NCBI RefSeq assembly: GCF_023910625.1
Contig: NZ_JAAVVW010000003.1
Span: forward strand, 744,001-808,000
Reading direction: 5' to 3'
Source: Limnohabitans sp.
Lineage (GTDB): Bacteria > Pseudomonadota > Gammaproteobacteria > Burkholderiales > Burkholderiaceae_C
DNA length: 64,000 nucleotides
In this document: positions 44,373-56,438 of the stretch, piece by piece
Layout: each line of letters begins with the position of its first letter
Numbering within the stretch: position 1 is the first letter of the stretch
The notes under the pieces: generated by a model
What the model was told of the DNA's origin: nothing
Database searches by the model: none
Seen by the model: the letters and a program-made list of their open reading frames with translations, nothing else
Translations under genes and position numbers: made by a program

Positions 44373-45068
44373 TCAATTCCTCAATACCTGCAACACCTCA
44401 GAGCGGAACTCACGTCCATACAAAATCAGTACCACCAGCGCAGTGGCCACAACCAACGCCAGCGGTGAAAAAAACCAGGCCATGGCGGCAAAGGAAAAGT
44501 AATAGGCCCGCAAACCATCATTGAACGTCTCGGCAGCGGCGCTGACCAGATTACCCGCCCGCAGAGCGTAGTGCTGCCTGTCCTGCTCTGCTCTGGTGAA
44601 AGATTCTGGCGAGGGCATGGCACCTATGACCAAGGCCACAAAAGTGTACTGCCGCATCGACCAGGAAAAACGGAAAAAAGCATAGACAAAAATACCCACC
44701 AAAACGAGAATTTTGAGCTCAAACACCAACAAGGGCGTGGGCTGGGCAAATGGAATTTCACCCACCAACTCTGCCGCCTTGTTTGTCGTACCCAAAAGCG
44801 CAAACAAACCACCTATGATGATGATGCTGGTGGACGAGAAAAACGCAGGGGTTTGTGAAAGATTCTGGGTAATCAAGCCGTCCAGCATGCGCGGATCGCG
44901 CGCAGTGGCTTGCAGCATCCAGCTTTGCCGGTAGGTGTTGGTCGTGGCAATCAGGCTTCGATCCCGCTTACCCCTGATGCGTGCAAACCAGGCGTAACCC
45001 ACCCATAAACCAAAAAATGTGAGCAGCGCCAGCCAATCGGCCCAGGGCAACATGGTGATGATTTTCAT
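44373..45068 (-). CDS. DUF599-family membrane protein
   Basis: A 231-residue integral membrane protein of the DUF599 family, whose function is not known. It has hydrophobic segments near residues 5-25 (LPWADWLALLTFFGLWVGYAWF), 80-95 (TSIIIIGGLFALLG), 115-140 (LLVFELKILVLVGIFVYAFF) and 195-220 (FFSPLALVVATALVVLIL). The family pattern RQSWMLQATARDPRMLDGLI ... LSQTPAFFSSTS is present. It lies upstream of dnaE on the same strand with 60 bp between them; no functional link is evident. Confidence 0.8.
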   Translation of the reverse strand: MKIITMLPWADWLALLTFFGLWVGYAWFARIRGKRDRSLIATTNTYRQSWMLQATARDPRMLDGLITQNLSQTPAFFSSTSIIIIGGLFALLGTTNKAAELVGEIPFAQPTPLLVFELKILVLVGIFVYAFFRFSWSMRQYTFVALVIGAMPSPESFTRAEQDRQHYALRAGNLVSAAAETFNDGLRAYYFSFAAMAWFFSPLALVVATALVVLILYGREFRSEVLQVLRN

Positions 45069-45181
45069 GACCTCATCGTATCAAGTGCTGGGGCGAAGTG
45101 TGTGGCTGAAAATTCTGACGACCTACAAAAAGCCGAAAGCCCCCCAATCAAGCTGGTTGCCTAATGGGTGGTCTCCGCGGT

Positions 45182-45715
45182 TCAGCCGCGCAACCTGGCA
45201 GCCACAGCAGCCACACGCTCGCCATACGCTTTGGCCGTATCCAGGTCGCCCTGAGGGACGTCCTGCGCCGGGCTGGTCGGCCCCACTTGAGCCATCACGC
45301 CGGAGTTGGAGCCGATGCGGTTGATGGTGCCGTTATTCATGGCAGACTGGCCTGCCCAAAGCATGCCGTGCTGCATGGCCAGGGTGATGAAGTACTGGAT
45401 GGTGGACAGCTTGTCGCCACTGGGGTTGGCGGAAATGGTGAAGCCGCCTGCGACCTTGTCTTTCCAGGCGCTGCTGAACCAACGCTTGGAAGTGGCGTCG
45501 GCAAACTTTTTGAACTGCCAAGAGGCCATGCCCATGTAAGTGGGCGAGCCGAAAATGATCGCGTCGGCGGCATCCAATGCGGTCCACTCGGCGTCGGTGA
45601 GGTTGCCGTCGGCGTCGATGGCGATCACTTGCGCGTTCGCGCCTTGCGCCACAAATTGCGCTACGCGCTGGGTATGGCCGTAGCCGGAATGGTAGACAAC
45701 AACTGTTTTAGCCAT
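45182..45715 (-). CDS. WrbA-like flavodoxin/NAD(P)H quinone oxidoreductase
   Basis: A 177-residue flavodoxin-fold protein. The FMN phosphate loop is VVYHSGYGHTQRVA at the N-terminus, and the second FMN loop GSPTYMGMASWQFKKFADA is near residue 75. Relatives are two-electron quinone reductases that protect against redox cycling. I choose the ATG at 45715 (MAKTVVVYHSG); the 18 in-frame codons upstream are not family sequence. It follows pirin by 37 bp on the same strand, and both face a divergent LysR regulator. Confidence 0.88.
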   Translation of the reverse strand: MAKTVVVYHSGYGHTQRVAQFVAQGANAQVIAIDADGNLTDAEWTALDAADAIIFGSPTYMGMASWQFKKFADATSKRWFSSAWKDKVAGGFTISANPSGDKLSTIQYFITLAMQHGMLWAGQSAMNNGTINRIGSNSGVMAQVGPTSPAQDVPQGDLDTAKAYGERVAAVAARLRG

Positions 45716-45752
45716 GAGAAAACACCTTCTATAAAGAAAGAGGGTCAAAAAT

Positions 45753-46466
45753 TCAGGCAGCCAGATCAAACACCAGGACTTCGGCGTCCCGCCCTTCGCG
45801 CAAGGCCAAAGAAGACTCGGCTTGCAGCATGGCCGCGTCGCCCGCCATCAGGGCATGGCCATTGACATTCAGCGCACCGCGCACCAAAAAAATATAGGCT
45901 TTACGGGACGGATGCAGAGGCAAGACGACATTTTCCGGGCCATTCAACAGGGCTGAGTACATGCGGGCGTCGGCGTGGATTTCAACCGTGTGCGCGGCAG
46001 CTTGGGCGTCCGATCCAGGCGCAGCCACCAAAGCCAGTTGCCCGCGTTTGGCGCTTTCGGGCACTGACTTTTGCTCGTAACCGGGGTCGATGCCCTTCAC
46101 ATTGGGCTCGATCCAGATTTGTAAAAAATGGGTCTGCTCGCCTTTGGCGTGGTTGAACTCACTGTGTTGCACGCCGCTGCCGGCGCTCATGCGCTGCACA
46201 TCACCGGGCGGGATGCCCTTGACATTGCCCATGCTGTCCTGGTGGGCCAGATTGCCCGAGAGCACGTAGCTGATGATTTCCATGTCGCGGTGGCCGTGGG
46301 TACCAAAACCAGTACCGGGGTCGATGCGATCTTCATTGATGACGCGAAGATTGCCAAACCCCATGTGCGCCGGGTCAAAGTAGTTGGCAAAAGAAAAGCT
46401 GTGAAAAGACTTCAGCCAGCCGTGGTCGGCGTAGCCGCGTTCGGAGGATTTGCGAATGTTCAGCAT
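45753..46466 (-). CDS. Pirin-family bicupin protein
   Basis: A 237-residue pirin-like protein. The N-terminal cupin has the metal ligands in GTHGHRDMEIISYVLSGNLAHQDSMG and SAGSGVQHSEFNHAKGEQTHFLQIWIEP. The C-terminal cupin is shorter (YIFLVRGALNVNGHALMAGDAAML). Bacterial pirins include quercetin dioxygenases and redox regulators, so the exact role is open. The ATG at 46466 (MLNIRKSSERGYADHGWLKS) has AAGGG at seven bases; longer in-frame starts exist at 46508 and 46550. It probably shares an operon with the flavodoxin-like gene. Confidence 0.88.
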   Translation of the reverse strand: MLNIRKSSERGYADHGWLKSFHSFSFANYFDPAHMGFGNLRVINEDRIDPGTGFGTHGHRDMEIISYVLSGNLAHQDSMGNVKGIPPGDVQRMSAGSGVQHSEFNHAKGEQTHFLQIWIEPNVKGIDPGYEQKSVPESAKRGQLALVAAPGSDAQAAAHTVEIHADARMYSALLNGPENVVLPLHPSRKAYIFLVRGALNVNGHALMAGDAAMLQAESSLALREGRDAEVLVFDLAA

Positions 46467-46596
46467 CGGAGTGCCCTTGTTGAGTCTTGAAGGTTCGTGC
46501 TTAGACATGTCTCGTACTTTAGCCCCGCAGGCCTGCTTGAAAGTTGCCATGATTTGCTGGCATCATTCAAACCAATTGAACGATCAAACAATAACC

Positions 46597-47568
46597 ATGC
46601 AAACACCCCGTGACTGGCTGACGCCAGAAGCCCTGCTCATGCTCCAGACCATTGAGCAACGGGGCAGCTTTGCCGCCGCTGCCCGCGCCCTGAACCTGGT
46701 GCCCAGCGCCCTGACTTACCGGGTTCGTCAACTCGAAGATGCGCTCGATGTGTTGCTGTTTGACCGCAGCGCTCGTCAAGCCGTGCCCACCGCCGCAGGT
46801 CACGAACTGTTGCGCGAAGCCTCCCGACTGCTCGACGAATTGGACGCCATCGCCAACCGCGTGCGGCGCGTGGCCTCCGGTTGGGAGTCCGTGCTCACGG
46901 TGGCGGTCGACAGCATCATTGCGCGCAACGTGGTGATGGACCTGTGCGCCAGCTTTTTTGCACTGGCATCGCCCACCCGACTTCGTCTGCGTTACGAAAC
47001 CTTGTCGGGCACGCTGGCTGCGTTGACCTCGGGTCAGGCCGATCTGGTTTTGGGTGCAGTCACCATGACGGGGCAACCCAAAGATATCCACCACCTTGAG
47101 CTAGGTCGGGTGACCTTTGTTTTTGCTGTAGACCCGCACCACCCCTTGGCAACCGCTCCAGAGCCTCTGACCGATGCCCTGGTGGCTCAACACCGCGCTG
47201 TGGCCGTGGCCGACTCGGTCAGCCGGGGGGTAGGCCTGACCATTGGCTTGCAAGGGGGGCAAGACGTGTTCACCGTGCCCGACATGCAAAGCAAGCTGCA
47301 AGCACAGTTGCGGGGTATGGGCGGAGGGTTTTTGCCCGAATCGCTCGCCCGTCCCTACATCAACAGCGGTCAGTTGGTGATCAAACAAGTCCTCACAACA
47401 CGCAACAACACCTGCCATTACGCCTGGCGCGACAGCCCCCAAGCGCCCGCCGGCCAAGCCCTGCGTTGGTGGTTGGCACAACTGGAGCAACCCGCCACGC
47501 GCCAGGCCCTGCTACAACCAGTGCACTGTGTCCAGGGGCATCCCCTCCAAAACAGTCATCAGGAATAA
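46597..47568 (+). CDS. LysR-family transcriptional regulator
   Basis: A 323-residue LysR-type regulator. The N-terminal winged helix-turn-helix (LTPEALLMLQTIEQRGSFAAAARALNLVPSALTYRVRQLEDALDVLLFDRSAR) is clear, followed by a periplasmic-binding-protein-like effector domain from about residue 95. The chosen ATG at 46597 starts MQTPRDWLTPEALL; upstream codons overlap the pirin gene. It is divergent from pirin and the flavodoxin-like gene across a 130-bp gap, so these are its likely targets (inference from LysR habit). Confidence 0.92.
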   Translation: MQTPRDWLTPEALLMLQTIEQRGSFAAAARALNLVPSALTYRVRQLEDALDVLLFDRSARQAVPTAAGHELLREASRLLDELDAIANRVRRVASGWESVLTVAVDSIIARNVVMDLCASFFALASPTRLRLRYETLSGTLAALTSGQADLVLGAVTMTGQPKDIHHLELGRVTFVFAVDPHHPLATAPEPLTDALVAQHRAVAVADSVSRGVGLTIGLQGGQDVFTVPDMQSKLQAQLRGMGGGFLPESLARPYINSGQLVIKQVLTTRNNTCHYAWRDSPQAPAGQALRWWLAQLEQPATRQALLQPVHCVQGHPLQNSHQE

Positions 47569-47614
47569 CCCACCCATGCTGCCCATGGACGTATTTCTCG
47601 GATAAAGTGATCCC

Positions 47615-48661
47615 ATGACCACACTACATATCGCCATCATTGGTGCCGGCATGGCCGGCGTTACCTGTGCACGCACACTGCGACAAGCTGGGCACAAGGT
47701 CACAATTTTCGAAAAAAGCCGTGGCCTGGGCGGACGCATGGCCACCCGCTCCAGCGCGTTTGGCAGCTTTGACCACGGCGCACAGTATTTCACCGTGCGC
47801 GACCAGCGTTTTGAGCTGGCCATTGGCACTGCCTCGGGTGTGTGCAAGCCCTGGAGCGCCAACGCAGTGCGGGTGCTCGACCCAAACGGTCGCGTGATCG
47901 AAGCGGGCTTGCCCGGTGGCGAGCGCCACTGGGTGGCCACACCAAGGATGAATGACCTGGTCAAATTCTGGGGTAAGCCGCTGGTCTTGGACGGGAATGT
48001 GTTGCTGCAAACCCGCGTGATGCAGCTCATGCCCGACCGACTGAAAATTGGCGGCTGGCAACTGCAAGCCGAAACAGAGGGCGGGGGCCAACAGGTTTTT
48101 GCCGGCTTTGACCAGGTTATCCTGGCCATTCCTCCAGCACAGGCGAGCATCCTGCTCAAGGCATCGGGCCTGGGTGAGCTGGCCCAGCCGCTGACCAATG
48201 TGCGGATGGACCCCTGCTGGACACTGATGCTGGCTTATCCACAGGCAGTGCAGCCCGGACTCATCACCCTGGGTCCTCAGTGGAACGCAGCTCGCAGCAC
48301 CCACCACCGAATCGCCTGGATGGCGCGTGAATCCTCCAAACCCGGGCGCGAGCGCATCGAGCGATGGACCGTGCAGGCCAGCGCTCCTTGGTCGGCCGAG
48401 CACGTCAACGACACACCCGAGCGGATCACCGGGAAGCTGCTCAAGGCCTTTGCCGAAATCACCGGCATCCGTGCCACCCCCTCGCACGTGGACGTGCACC
48501 GCTGGCTCTTCGCCAAAACCGCGCAGCCACTGGGTCCAAGCTACTTATGGTCAAAGGAGCAAGGCATTGGCCTGTGCGGCGACTGGTGCCTAGGCCACCG
48601 GGTCGAAGACGCTTTCATCTCCGGCTTGGAGCTGGCTTTGGCGGTGCTGCAAAAACGCTGA
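47615..48661 (+). CDS. FAD-dependent NAD(P)-binding oxidoreductase, renalase-like
   Basis: A 348-residue flavoprotein. The Rossmann FAD motif [19 protein letters not shown] is at residues 7-25, followed by [14 protein letters not shown]. The C-terminal FAD-contacting segment [25 protein letters not shown] is intact. This combination is typical of the amine-oxidase/renalase-like proteins annotated as NAD(P)-binding FAD-dependent oxidoreductases; no substrate is known. It is immediately upstream of gluQRS and on the same strand. Confidence 0.85.
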   Translation: MTTLHIAIIGAGMAGVTCARTLRQAGHKVTIFEKSRGLGGRMATRSSAFGSFDHGAQYFTVRDQRFELAIGTASGVCKPWSANAVRVLDPNGRVIEAGLPGGERHWVATPRMNDLVKFWGKPLVLDGNVLLQTRVMQLMPDRLKIGGWQLQAETEGGGQQVFAGFDQVILAIPPAQASILLKASGLGELAQPLTNVRMDPCWTLMLAYPQAVQPGLITLGPQWNAARSTHHRIAWMARESSKPGRERIERWTVQASAPWSAEHVNDTPERITGKLLKAFAEITGIRATPSHVDVHRWLFAKTAQPLGPSYLWSKEQGIGLCGDWCLGHRVEDAFISGLELALAVLQKR

Positions 48662-48666
48662 ATTCC

Positions 48667-49638
48667 ATGACCATGGCTTACTCAGGCCGGTTTGCGCCTT
48701 CGCCAACCGGTCTTTTGCATGCTGGCTCTCTGGTGGCGGCCCTGGCCGCCTGGCTCGATGCCCGCGCTCACGGCGGACACTGGCGTGTTCGCATCGAAGA
48801 CATAGACACGCCTCGCTGTGTGCCGGGGGCCGACCAGTCCATCTTGCTGCAGCTGCGTGTCTGCGGCCTGGTTCCCGATGGGCCGGTGCTTTGGCAAAGC
48901 CAACGCACACAGGCGTATCAATATGCCTTGCAATCGCTCGCGGACAAAGGCTGGGTCTACCCTTGTGGGTGCTCCCGCAAGGACATCGAAAACGCCTTTG
49001 AAGCGGCCCAAGCTCAATCGGTAGGTCGCCATCAGACGGCGGTCTACCCCGGCACTTGCCGCACAGGTCTGAACGGCAAACCCGCTCGGGCATGGCGCCT
49101 GAATGTGCAGGCCGTGCAAGCAACGCTGGGGCTTCCCACCCTCACCCACTGGCCAGACCGGCGCTTGGGGCTACAACAACAAAATGTGAGCCAATCAGTC
49201 GGCGACTTCGTGTTGCGCCGCGCCGACGGTCTGTGGGCATACCAACTGGCGGTGGTGGTGGACGACGCCGCGCAAGGCATCACCCATGTCGTGCGAGGCG
49301 AAGACCTGGCCGACAACACGGCCCGGCAAATCGTCCTGCAACAAGCCTTGGGCCTGCCTGCGCCGCACTACCTGCACACGCCTTTGGTCCTGGGCGACAA
49401 CGGCGAAAAACTCAGCAAACAAAACGGGGCCATGGCGCTGGATTTGCGAGACCCTCTGCGCGCGCTGAATGCGGCGGCGAAAGTACTGGGGTTGCCTGCT
49501 ATGGCCGAACAAACGCCGATCGGGCAGGCTTTGGTCCATTGGACGGCACTGTACGGCCAGACATTGGGAAAAGCGGTTTCCACAAGTTGGCACCCAAAGC
49601 ACAATTCACACACAATACGTGTGAATTCAATGCCTTAA
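48667..49638 (+). CDS. gluQRS: Glutamyl-Q tRNA(Asp) synthetase
   Basis: Catalytic-domain-only GluRS paralogue that glutamylates queuosine at position 34 of tRNA-Asp. The HIGH-like motif is [19 protein letters not shown] (HAGS), the KMSKS-like motif is EKLSKQNGA, and [10 protein letters not shown] plus YPGTCR supply the zinc-binding Cys residues. No anticodon-binding domain is present, as expected. The ORF is 323 residues. Its last ~20 codons ([19 protein letters not shown]) do not look like the family and run through the inverted repeat that precedes the next gene, so the native C-terminus was probably altered. Confidence 0.92.
   Translation: MTMAYSGRFAPSPTGLLHAGSLVAALAAWLDARAHGGHWRVRIEDIDTPRCVPGADQSILLQLRVCGLVPDGPVLWQSQRTQAYQYALQSLADKGWVYPCGCSRKDIENAFEAAQAQSVGRHQTAVYPGTCRTGLNGKPARAWRLNVQAVQATLGLPTLTHWPDRRLGLQQQNVSQSVGDFVLRRADGLWAYQLAVVVDDAAQGITHVVRGEDLADNTARQIVLQQALGLPAPHYLHTPLVLGDNGEKLSKQNGAMALDLRDPLRALNAAAKVLGLPAMAEQTPIGQALVHWTALYGQTLGKAVSTSWHPKHNSHTIRVNSMP
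49603..49627. promoter_or_regulatory. Perfect inverted repeat, likely antitoxin operator
   Basis: AATTCACAC and GTGTGAATT form perfect 9-bp arms around a seven-base spacer, centred about 37 bp upstream of the ribbon-helix-helix gene. Such repeats are the usual operators that RHH antitoxins bind to repress their own promoter. It overlaps the end of gluQRS. Confidence 0.6.
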
Positions 49639-49651
49639 AGGTGGTCAAACC

Positions 49652-49834
49652 ATGAACATTACCTTGTCAATAGACAAGCGAATCGCAGAATCAGCGCGCG
49701 AAACAGCACGCAAAATGGGCAAAAGCCTCAACCAGGCCGTGCGCGACTATCTGGAACAGTTGGCAGGACAAGAGCGTCAAGCCCTCGAATGGCACGCCTG
49801 GCAGCAACGCCGCCTGAACGGTGGAGTCGCCTGA
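49652..49834 (+). CDS. Orphan ribbon-helix-helix (Arc/CopG-like) antitoxin
   Basis: A 60-residue protein with an N-terminal DNA-binding strand (MNITLSIDKRIAESARETAR) and the two helices of the RHH fold (ARKMGKSLNQAVRDYLEQLAG). A short C-terminal helix follows, as in VapB/AbrB-independent RHH antitoxins partnered with PIN-domain toxins. No toxin ORF follows: the next 160 bp encode nothing PIN-like before trmB. It is therefore an orphan or the remnant of a toxin-antitoxin pair. A perfect inverted repeat precedes it. Confidence 0.75.
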   Translation: MNITLSIDKRIAESARETARKMGKSLNQAVRDYLEQLAGQERQALEWHAWQQRRLNGGVA

Positions 49835-49953
49835 ACGACTGAAAATTTGACCGGGATGCCCTGCTGGTGTTCAGTTGGTCAAACCGTTCGAGGTCAACTG
49901 AGCCTTCACGTTCGAGTCCTCACCCTTCACAGCACCCGCGATAATGGCAGCCT

Positions 49954-49974
49954 TGCGAGGCGCACCGCCTCGCA
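49954..49974. repeat. GC-rich perfect hairpin before trmB
   Basis: TGCGAGGCG and CGCCTCGCA form a 9-bp stem with a three-base CAC loop, 22 bp upstream of the trmB ATG and about 120 bp past the antitoxin stop. There is no U-tract; it could be a weak terminator for the antitoxin or a leader hairpin for trmB. Confidence 0.4.
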
Positions 49975-49996
49975 CGCTTACCCGCCCTCACCCGCC

Positions 49997-50746
49997 ATGA
50001 CGACCCCTGACAAAGCCCCGCAGCTGCCTGCCTCCAAATCAGTCACCGAGCTGGCTGCACCTGACGCCCCCTTCATGCGTCAAATCAAAACCTATGTGCT
50101 GCGTGCCGGGCGCATGGGCTCAGGGCAAATGCGGGCATTTGAGCAGTTCGGTCCGAAGTTTCTGGTCCCCTACAGTGCTGAGCGCCTCGATGTGCAGGCC
50201 GCCTTTGGCCGCGCTGCGCCACTGATTCTGGAAATCGGTTTTGGCATGGGCGACGCCACGGCCAAGATCGCCCATGTGCGCCCCAGCGACAACTTTTTGT
50301 GCTGCGAGGTGCATGAGCCGGGCGTGGGCGCCTTACTCAAGCGCTGCGGCGAGGAAAGCATTGGCAACATCCGCATCGTGCAGCACGACGCCATCGAGGT
50401 CATGGACCACATGCTGGGCACGGACAGCCTGGACGGTGTGCACATCTTTTTTCCAGACCCGTGGCACAAGAGCCGCCACCACAAGCGCCGCCTGATTCAA
50501 AGCCCCTTCATCCAGCGCCTGGCCCAGCACATCAAACCCGGCGGCTACCTGCATTTGGCCACCGACTGGCAGCCGTATTCTGAGCAGATGATGGGTGTGC
50601 TGCGTGCCGAGCCCTTGCTGGTCAATACCAGCGATGCCCCAGATGGATTTGCCGCCAAGCCTGACTACCGGCCTTTGACCAAGTTTGAGAACCGGGGCCT
50701 CAAACTCGGCCACGGCGTTTGGGATCTGGTGTTCCGCCGGGTCTGA
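49997..50746 (+). CDS. trmB: tRNA (guanine-N7-)-methyltransferase TrmB
   Basis: Makes m7G46 in tRNA variable loops. The 249-residue protein has the SAM motif [17 protein letters not shown] (about residues 75-90) and [13 protein letters not shown]. The family signature [22 protein letters not shown] is near residue 150, and [11 protein letters not shown] lies further on. The start is the ATG at 49997 (MTTPDKAPQ); the longer upstream frame has no family match. Its stop is one base before the next gene's ATG, so the two genes are cotranscribed. Confidence 0.95.
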   Translation: MTTPDKAPQLPASKSVTELAAPDAPFMRQIKTYVLRAGRMGSGQMRAFEQFGPKFLVPYSAERLDVQAAFGRAAPLILEIGFGMGDATAKIAHVRPSDNFLCCEVHEPGVGALLKRCGEESIGNIRIVQHDAIEVMDHMLGTDSLDGVHIFFPDPWHKSRHHKRRLIQSPFIQRLAQHIKPGGYLHLATDWQPYSEQMMGVLRAEPLLVNTSDAPDGFAAKPDYRPLTKFENRGLKLGHGVWDLVFRRV

Positions 50747-50747
50747 C

Positions 50748-51662
50748 ATGACCCGCTCGGGACGCGTTGCCCACATGCCCGTGCGCGAAGGCGTGAGCGC
50801 CAGCGTGGTGGCTGTCCCGGCAGGCCATTGGCCAAACTTGCTCGATTTTTTGGCCCATCGCATGCCCGGCATCCCCCGCGAGGAATGGGCGCAGCGTCTG
50901 GCGCAAGGGCTGGTACTGCAAGAAAGCGGGCAAAGCGCGCAAGCTGACCAAGCCTGTCAAGTTGGGCAGCGCTTCTTTTATTACCGCAACGTGGCCGACG
51001 AACCACGCCTGCCCATGCAAGCGGCGGTCTTGTTCGAGGACGACCACCTGCTGGTGGCCGACAAGCCCCATTTCATGCCCGTGACCCCGGCTGGTCCCTA
51101 TGTACAGCAATGCCTGCTGGTCCAGCTCAAACGCCTGACGGGCCATGCCGACCTGGTGCCCCTGCACCGAATTGACCGCGAAACTGCAGGCTTGGTGCTC
51201 TTTGGCAAACGCCTGCACGAACGCGATGCCTACCACGCCCTGTTTCGTGACCACCACATTCACAAGACTTACCACGCCGTGGCCGCGCACCGCCCTGAGC
51301 TGGCACTGCCGCGGGTGCACACCAGCCGCCTGGCCGAAGACCCCGCGCATTTTTTCAAAATGCAAGAAATACCAGGCGAGCCCAACAGCGAAACCCGGAT
51401 GACCCGGTTGGGCATTCAGGGTGAGAAAGCGCTCTACCAACTGGAGCCCGTGACGGGCAAACGCCACCAGCTGCGTGTGCACATGATGGCTATGGGAATG
51501 CCCATAGTGGGCGATCAGTTCTACCCCACAGTCTTGCGCGGACCCAATGCATCCGAAGACTTCAGCCAACCCTTGGAGCTGCTGGCCCAATCGGTGCTGT
51601 TCACGGACCCGCACACGGGGCAAGACCGTTCGTTTGAAAGTCAGCTTAGGCTGCGATTTTGA
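50748..51662 (+). CDS. RluA-family RNA pseudouridine synthase
   Basis: A 304-residue pseudouridine synthase. The catalytic Asp is in LHRIDRETAGLVLFGK (near residue 142). FEDDHLLVADKPHFMPVTP is the preceding conserved strand, and KRHQLRVHMMAMGMPIVGDQFYP is the C-terminal family motif. It lacks a recognisable S4 domain. The RNA target (rRNA or tRNA position) cannot be inferred. Start ATG at 50748, just after the trmB stop. Convergent with alaS. Confidence 0.9.
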   Translation: MTRSGRVAHMPVREGVSASVVAVPAGHWPNLLDFLAHRMPGIPREEWAQRLAQGLVLQESGQSAQADQACQVGQRFFYYRNVADEPRLPMQAAVLFEDDHLLVADKPHFMPVTPAGPYVQQCLLVQLKRLTGHADLVPLHRIDRETAGLVLFGKRLHERDAYHALFRDHHIHKTYHAVAAHRPELALPRVHTSRLAEDPAHFFKMQEIPGEPNSETRMTRLGIQGEKALYQLEPVTGKRHQLRVHMMAMGMPIVGDQFYPTVLRGPNASEDFSQPLELLAQSVLFTDPHTGQDRSFESQLRLRF

Positions 51663-51736
51663 AGACAAGCCGGAGCCAATCCCTCGGCCCTGAGCCCAGG
51701 GCTGACGGGCGAGCAGTCACCGCAAACCAGCCTGCA

Positions 51737-54709
<2,973 letters not shown>

Positions 54710-54901
54710 GGTGGTTCAGGCTTTCAATGCAACCGGCCATTATAGATTTGAGGCAGGGCCAGTTTCTGGCTCGCACATGGCCAGCCGCCCTCTGGACATC
54801 GGGGTTTTGAGACTTTTGTGACAGACGGTGAAACGCACAAACGCTAAGCTTGCCCGTCAAACACAAAAAAGCACCTGCACTTGCAGCTTCTGGAGACCCC
54901 C

Positions 54902-56380
54902 ATGGACATGAAGACATCCCCCCTCGCCCAACTCAACGACCCGAGCTTGCTCAAAACCGACGCCCTCATCAACGGCCAATGGGTCAAAGGCAGCGGCCGT
55001 TTTGCCGTGACCGACCCCGCCACCGGGGCCCATCTGGCGGATGTGGCCAATCTGGGCCCAGCGGAGGCCGAGCAAGCCATTGCCGCAGCCAACGCAGCAT
55101 GGCCCGCCTGGAAAGCCAAAACCGCCAAAGAGCGCAGCATCATCTTGCGCAAGTGGTACGACCTGCTGATGGCCAACCAAGACGATTTGGGCCGCATCAT
55201 GACCGCCGAGCAAGGCAAACCCCTGCCCGAGGCCAAAGGCGAAGTCGCTTACGGCGCGAGCTTTGTGGAGTGGTTCGCCGAAGAGGCCAAACGCGTCAAC
55301 GGCGAGACCCTGCCCCAGTTCGACAACAACCGCCGCCTGCTGGTCTTGAAGCAGCCCATTGGTGTGTGCGCGGCCATCACGCCCTGGAACTTTCCACTGG
55401 CCATGATCACGCGCAAAGTCGCACCGGCCTTGGCCGCGGGCTGTCCCGTGATCATCAAACCGGCCGAGCTCACCCCACTGACGGCCCTTGCCGCAGCCGA
55501 GCTGGCCATCCGCGCGGGCATTCCCGCGGGCGTTCTGAACATGATCACAGCCGATGCCGACAACTCGATTGCCGTGGGCAAGGTGCTGTGCGCGAGCGAC
55601 GTGGTGCGCCACATCAGCTTCACCGGCTCCACCGAAGTGGGCCGCATCTTGATGGCGCAGTCGGCCCCCACCGTCAAGAAGATGTCTCTGGAGTTGGGTG
55701 GCAACGCGCCCTTCATCGTGTTTGAAGACGCCGACATCGACAGCGCCGTTGAAGGCGCCTTCGCCAGCAAATACCGCAACGCCGGCCAGACCTGTGTTTG
55801 CTCCAACCGCATCTATGTGCAAGAGGCTGTCTACGAAGCGTTCGCCACCAAGTTCGCCGCCAAAGTCAAAACCGCCAAGGTGGGCAACGGCTTTGAAGAC
55901 GGCGTGAACCAAGGCCCACTGATCGAGCCCGCCGCACTGGACAAGGTCGAGCGCCACGTGCAAGACGCCATCGCCAAAGGTGGCCGCGTGCTCACCGGTG
56001 GCAAGCGCTTGGGCGGCCAGTTTTTTGAGCCCACGGTGATCGCCGATGCCACGGCTGACATGGTCTGCGCCAAAGAAGAGACCTTCGGCCCCTTTGCGCC
56101 CATCTTCAAGTTCAAGACCGAGCAAGAAGCCATTGATGCGGCCAACAACACCGAGTTTGGCTTGGCCAGCTACTTTTACAGCCGCGATGTGGGCCGCATT
56201 TTCCGTGTGGCCGAAGCGCTGGAATACGGTATGGTGGGCATCAACGTGGGCATTTTGGCCACCGAGCATGTACCCTTTGGTGGCGTCAAGCAGTCAGGCT
56301 TGGGGCGTGAAGGCTCCCGCCATGGCATGGAAGACTATGTGGAAATCAAGTACCTCTGTGTGGGCGATATCTTGAAGTAA
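54902..56380 (+). CDS. gabD: NAD(P)-dependent succinate-semialdehyde dehydrogenase
   Basis: Aldehyde dehydrogenase superfamily, 492 residues. Seen: ITPWNFPLAMITRKVAPALAAGCPVIIKPAE (cofactor binding), ELGGNAPFIVFEDADID (general-base Glu near residue 265) and NAGQTCVCSNRIYVQ (catalytic Cys near 299). KEETFGPFAPIF and GLGREGSRHGMEDYVEIKYLCVGD at the C-terminus are typical of the GabD subfamily, which oxidises succinate semialdehyde from GABA. The CVCSNR context is the usual GabD form. Start ATG at 54902 with TGGAG upstream. Divergent from alaS; no gabT is nearby. Confidence 0.9.
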   Translation: MDMKTSPLAQLNDPSLLKTDALINGQWVKGSGRFAVTDPATGAHLADVANLGPAEAEQAIAAANAAWPAWKAKTAKERSIILRKWYDLLMANQDDLGRIMTAEQGKPLPEAKGEVAYGASFVEWFAEEAKRVNGETLPQFDNNRRLLVLKQPIGVCAAITPWNFPLAMITRKVAPALAAGCPVIIKPAELTPLTALAAAELAIRAGIPAGVLNMITADADNSIAVGKVLCASDVVRHISFTGSTEVGRILMAQSAPTVKKMSLELGGNAPFIVFEDADIDSAVEGAFASKYRNAGQTCVCSNRIYVQEAVYEAFATKFAAKVKTAKVGNGFEDGVNQGPLIEPAALDKVERHVQDAIAKGGRVLTGGKRLGGQFFEPTVIADATADMVCAKEETFGPFAPIFKFKTEQEAIDAANNTEFGLASYFYSRDVGRIFRVAEALEYGMVGINVGILATEHVPFGGVKQSGLGREGSRHGMEDYVEIKYLCVGDILK

Positions 56381-56388
56381 GCCACCCG

Positions 56389-56417
56389 AGGGGCATGCAG
56401 GCCAGGCCATTGCCCCT
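56389..56417. terminator. Hairpin between convergent gabD and the membrane-protein gene
   Basis: AGGGGCA and TGCCCCT arms (7 bp perfect) around a 15-base loop lie just after the gabD stop. No U-tract follows on either strand, so termination is uncertain. Confidence 0.3.
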
Positions 56418-56438
56418 GGGCGCCTCGTCGCCTGGGAG

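Noticed and set aside
49909..49921. tRNA T-loop-like sequence GTTCGAGTCCTC between the antitoxin and trmB
   Set aside because: No acceptor stem, D arm or anticodon arm can be built around it. It could be a short tRNA scrap or chance, and is too little to call an attachment site.
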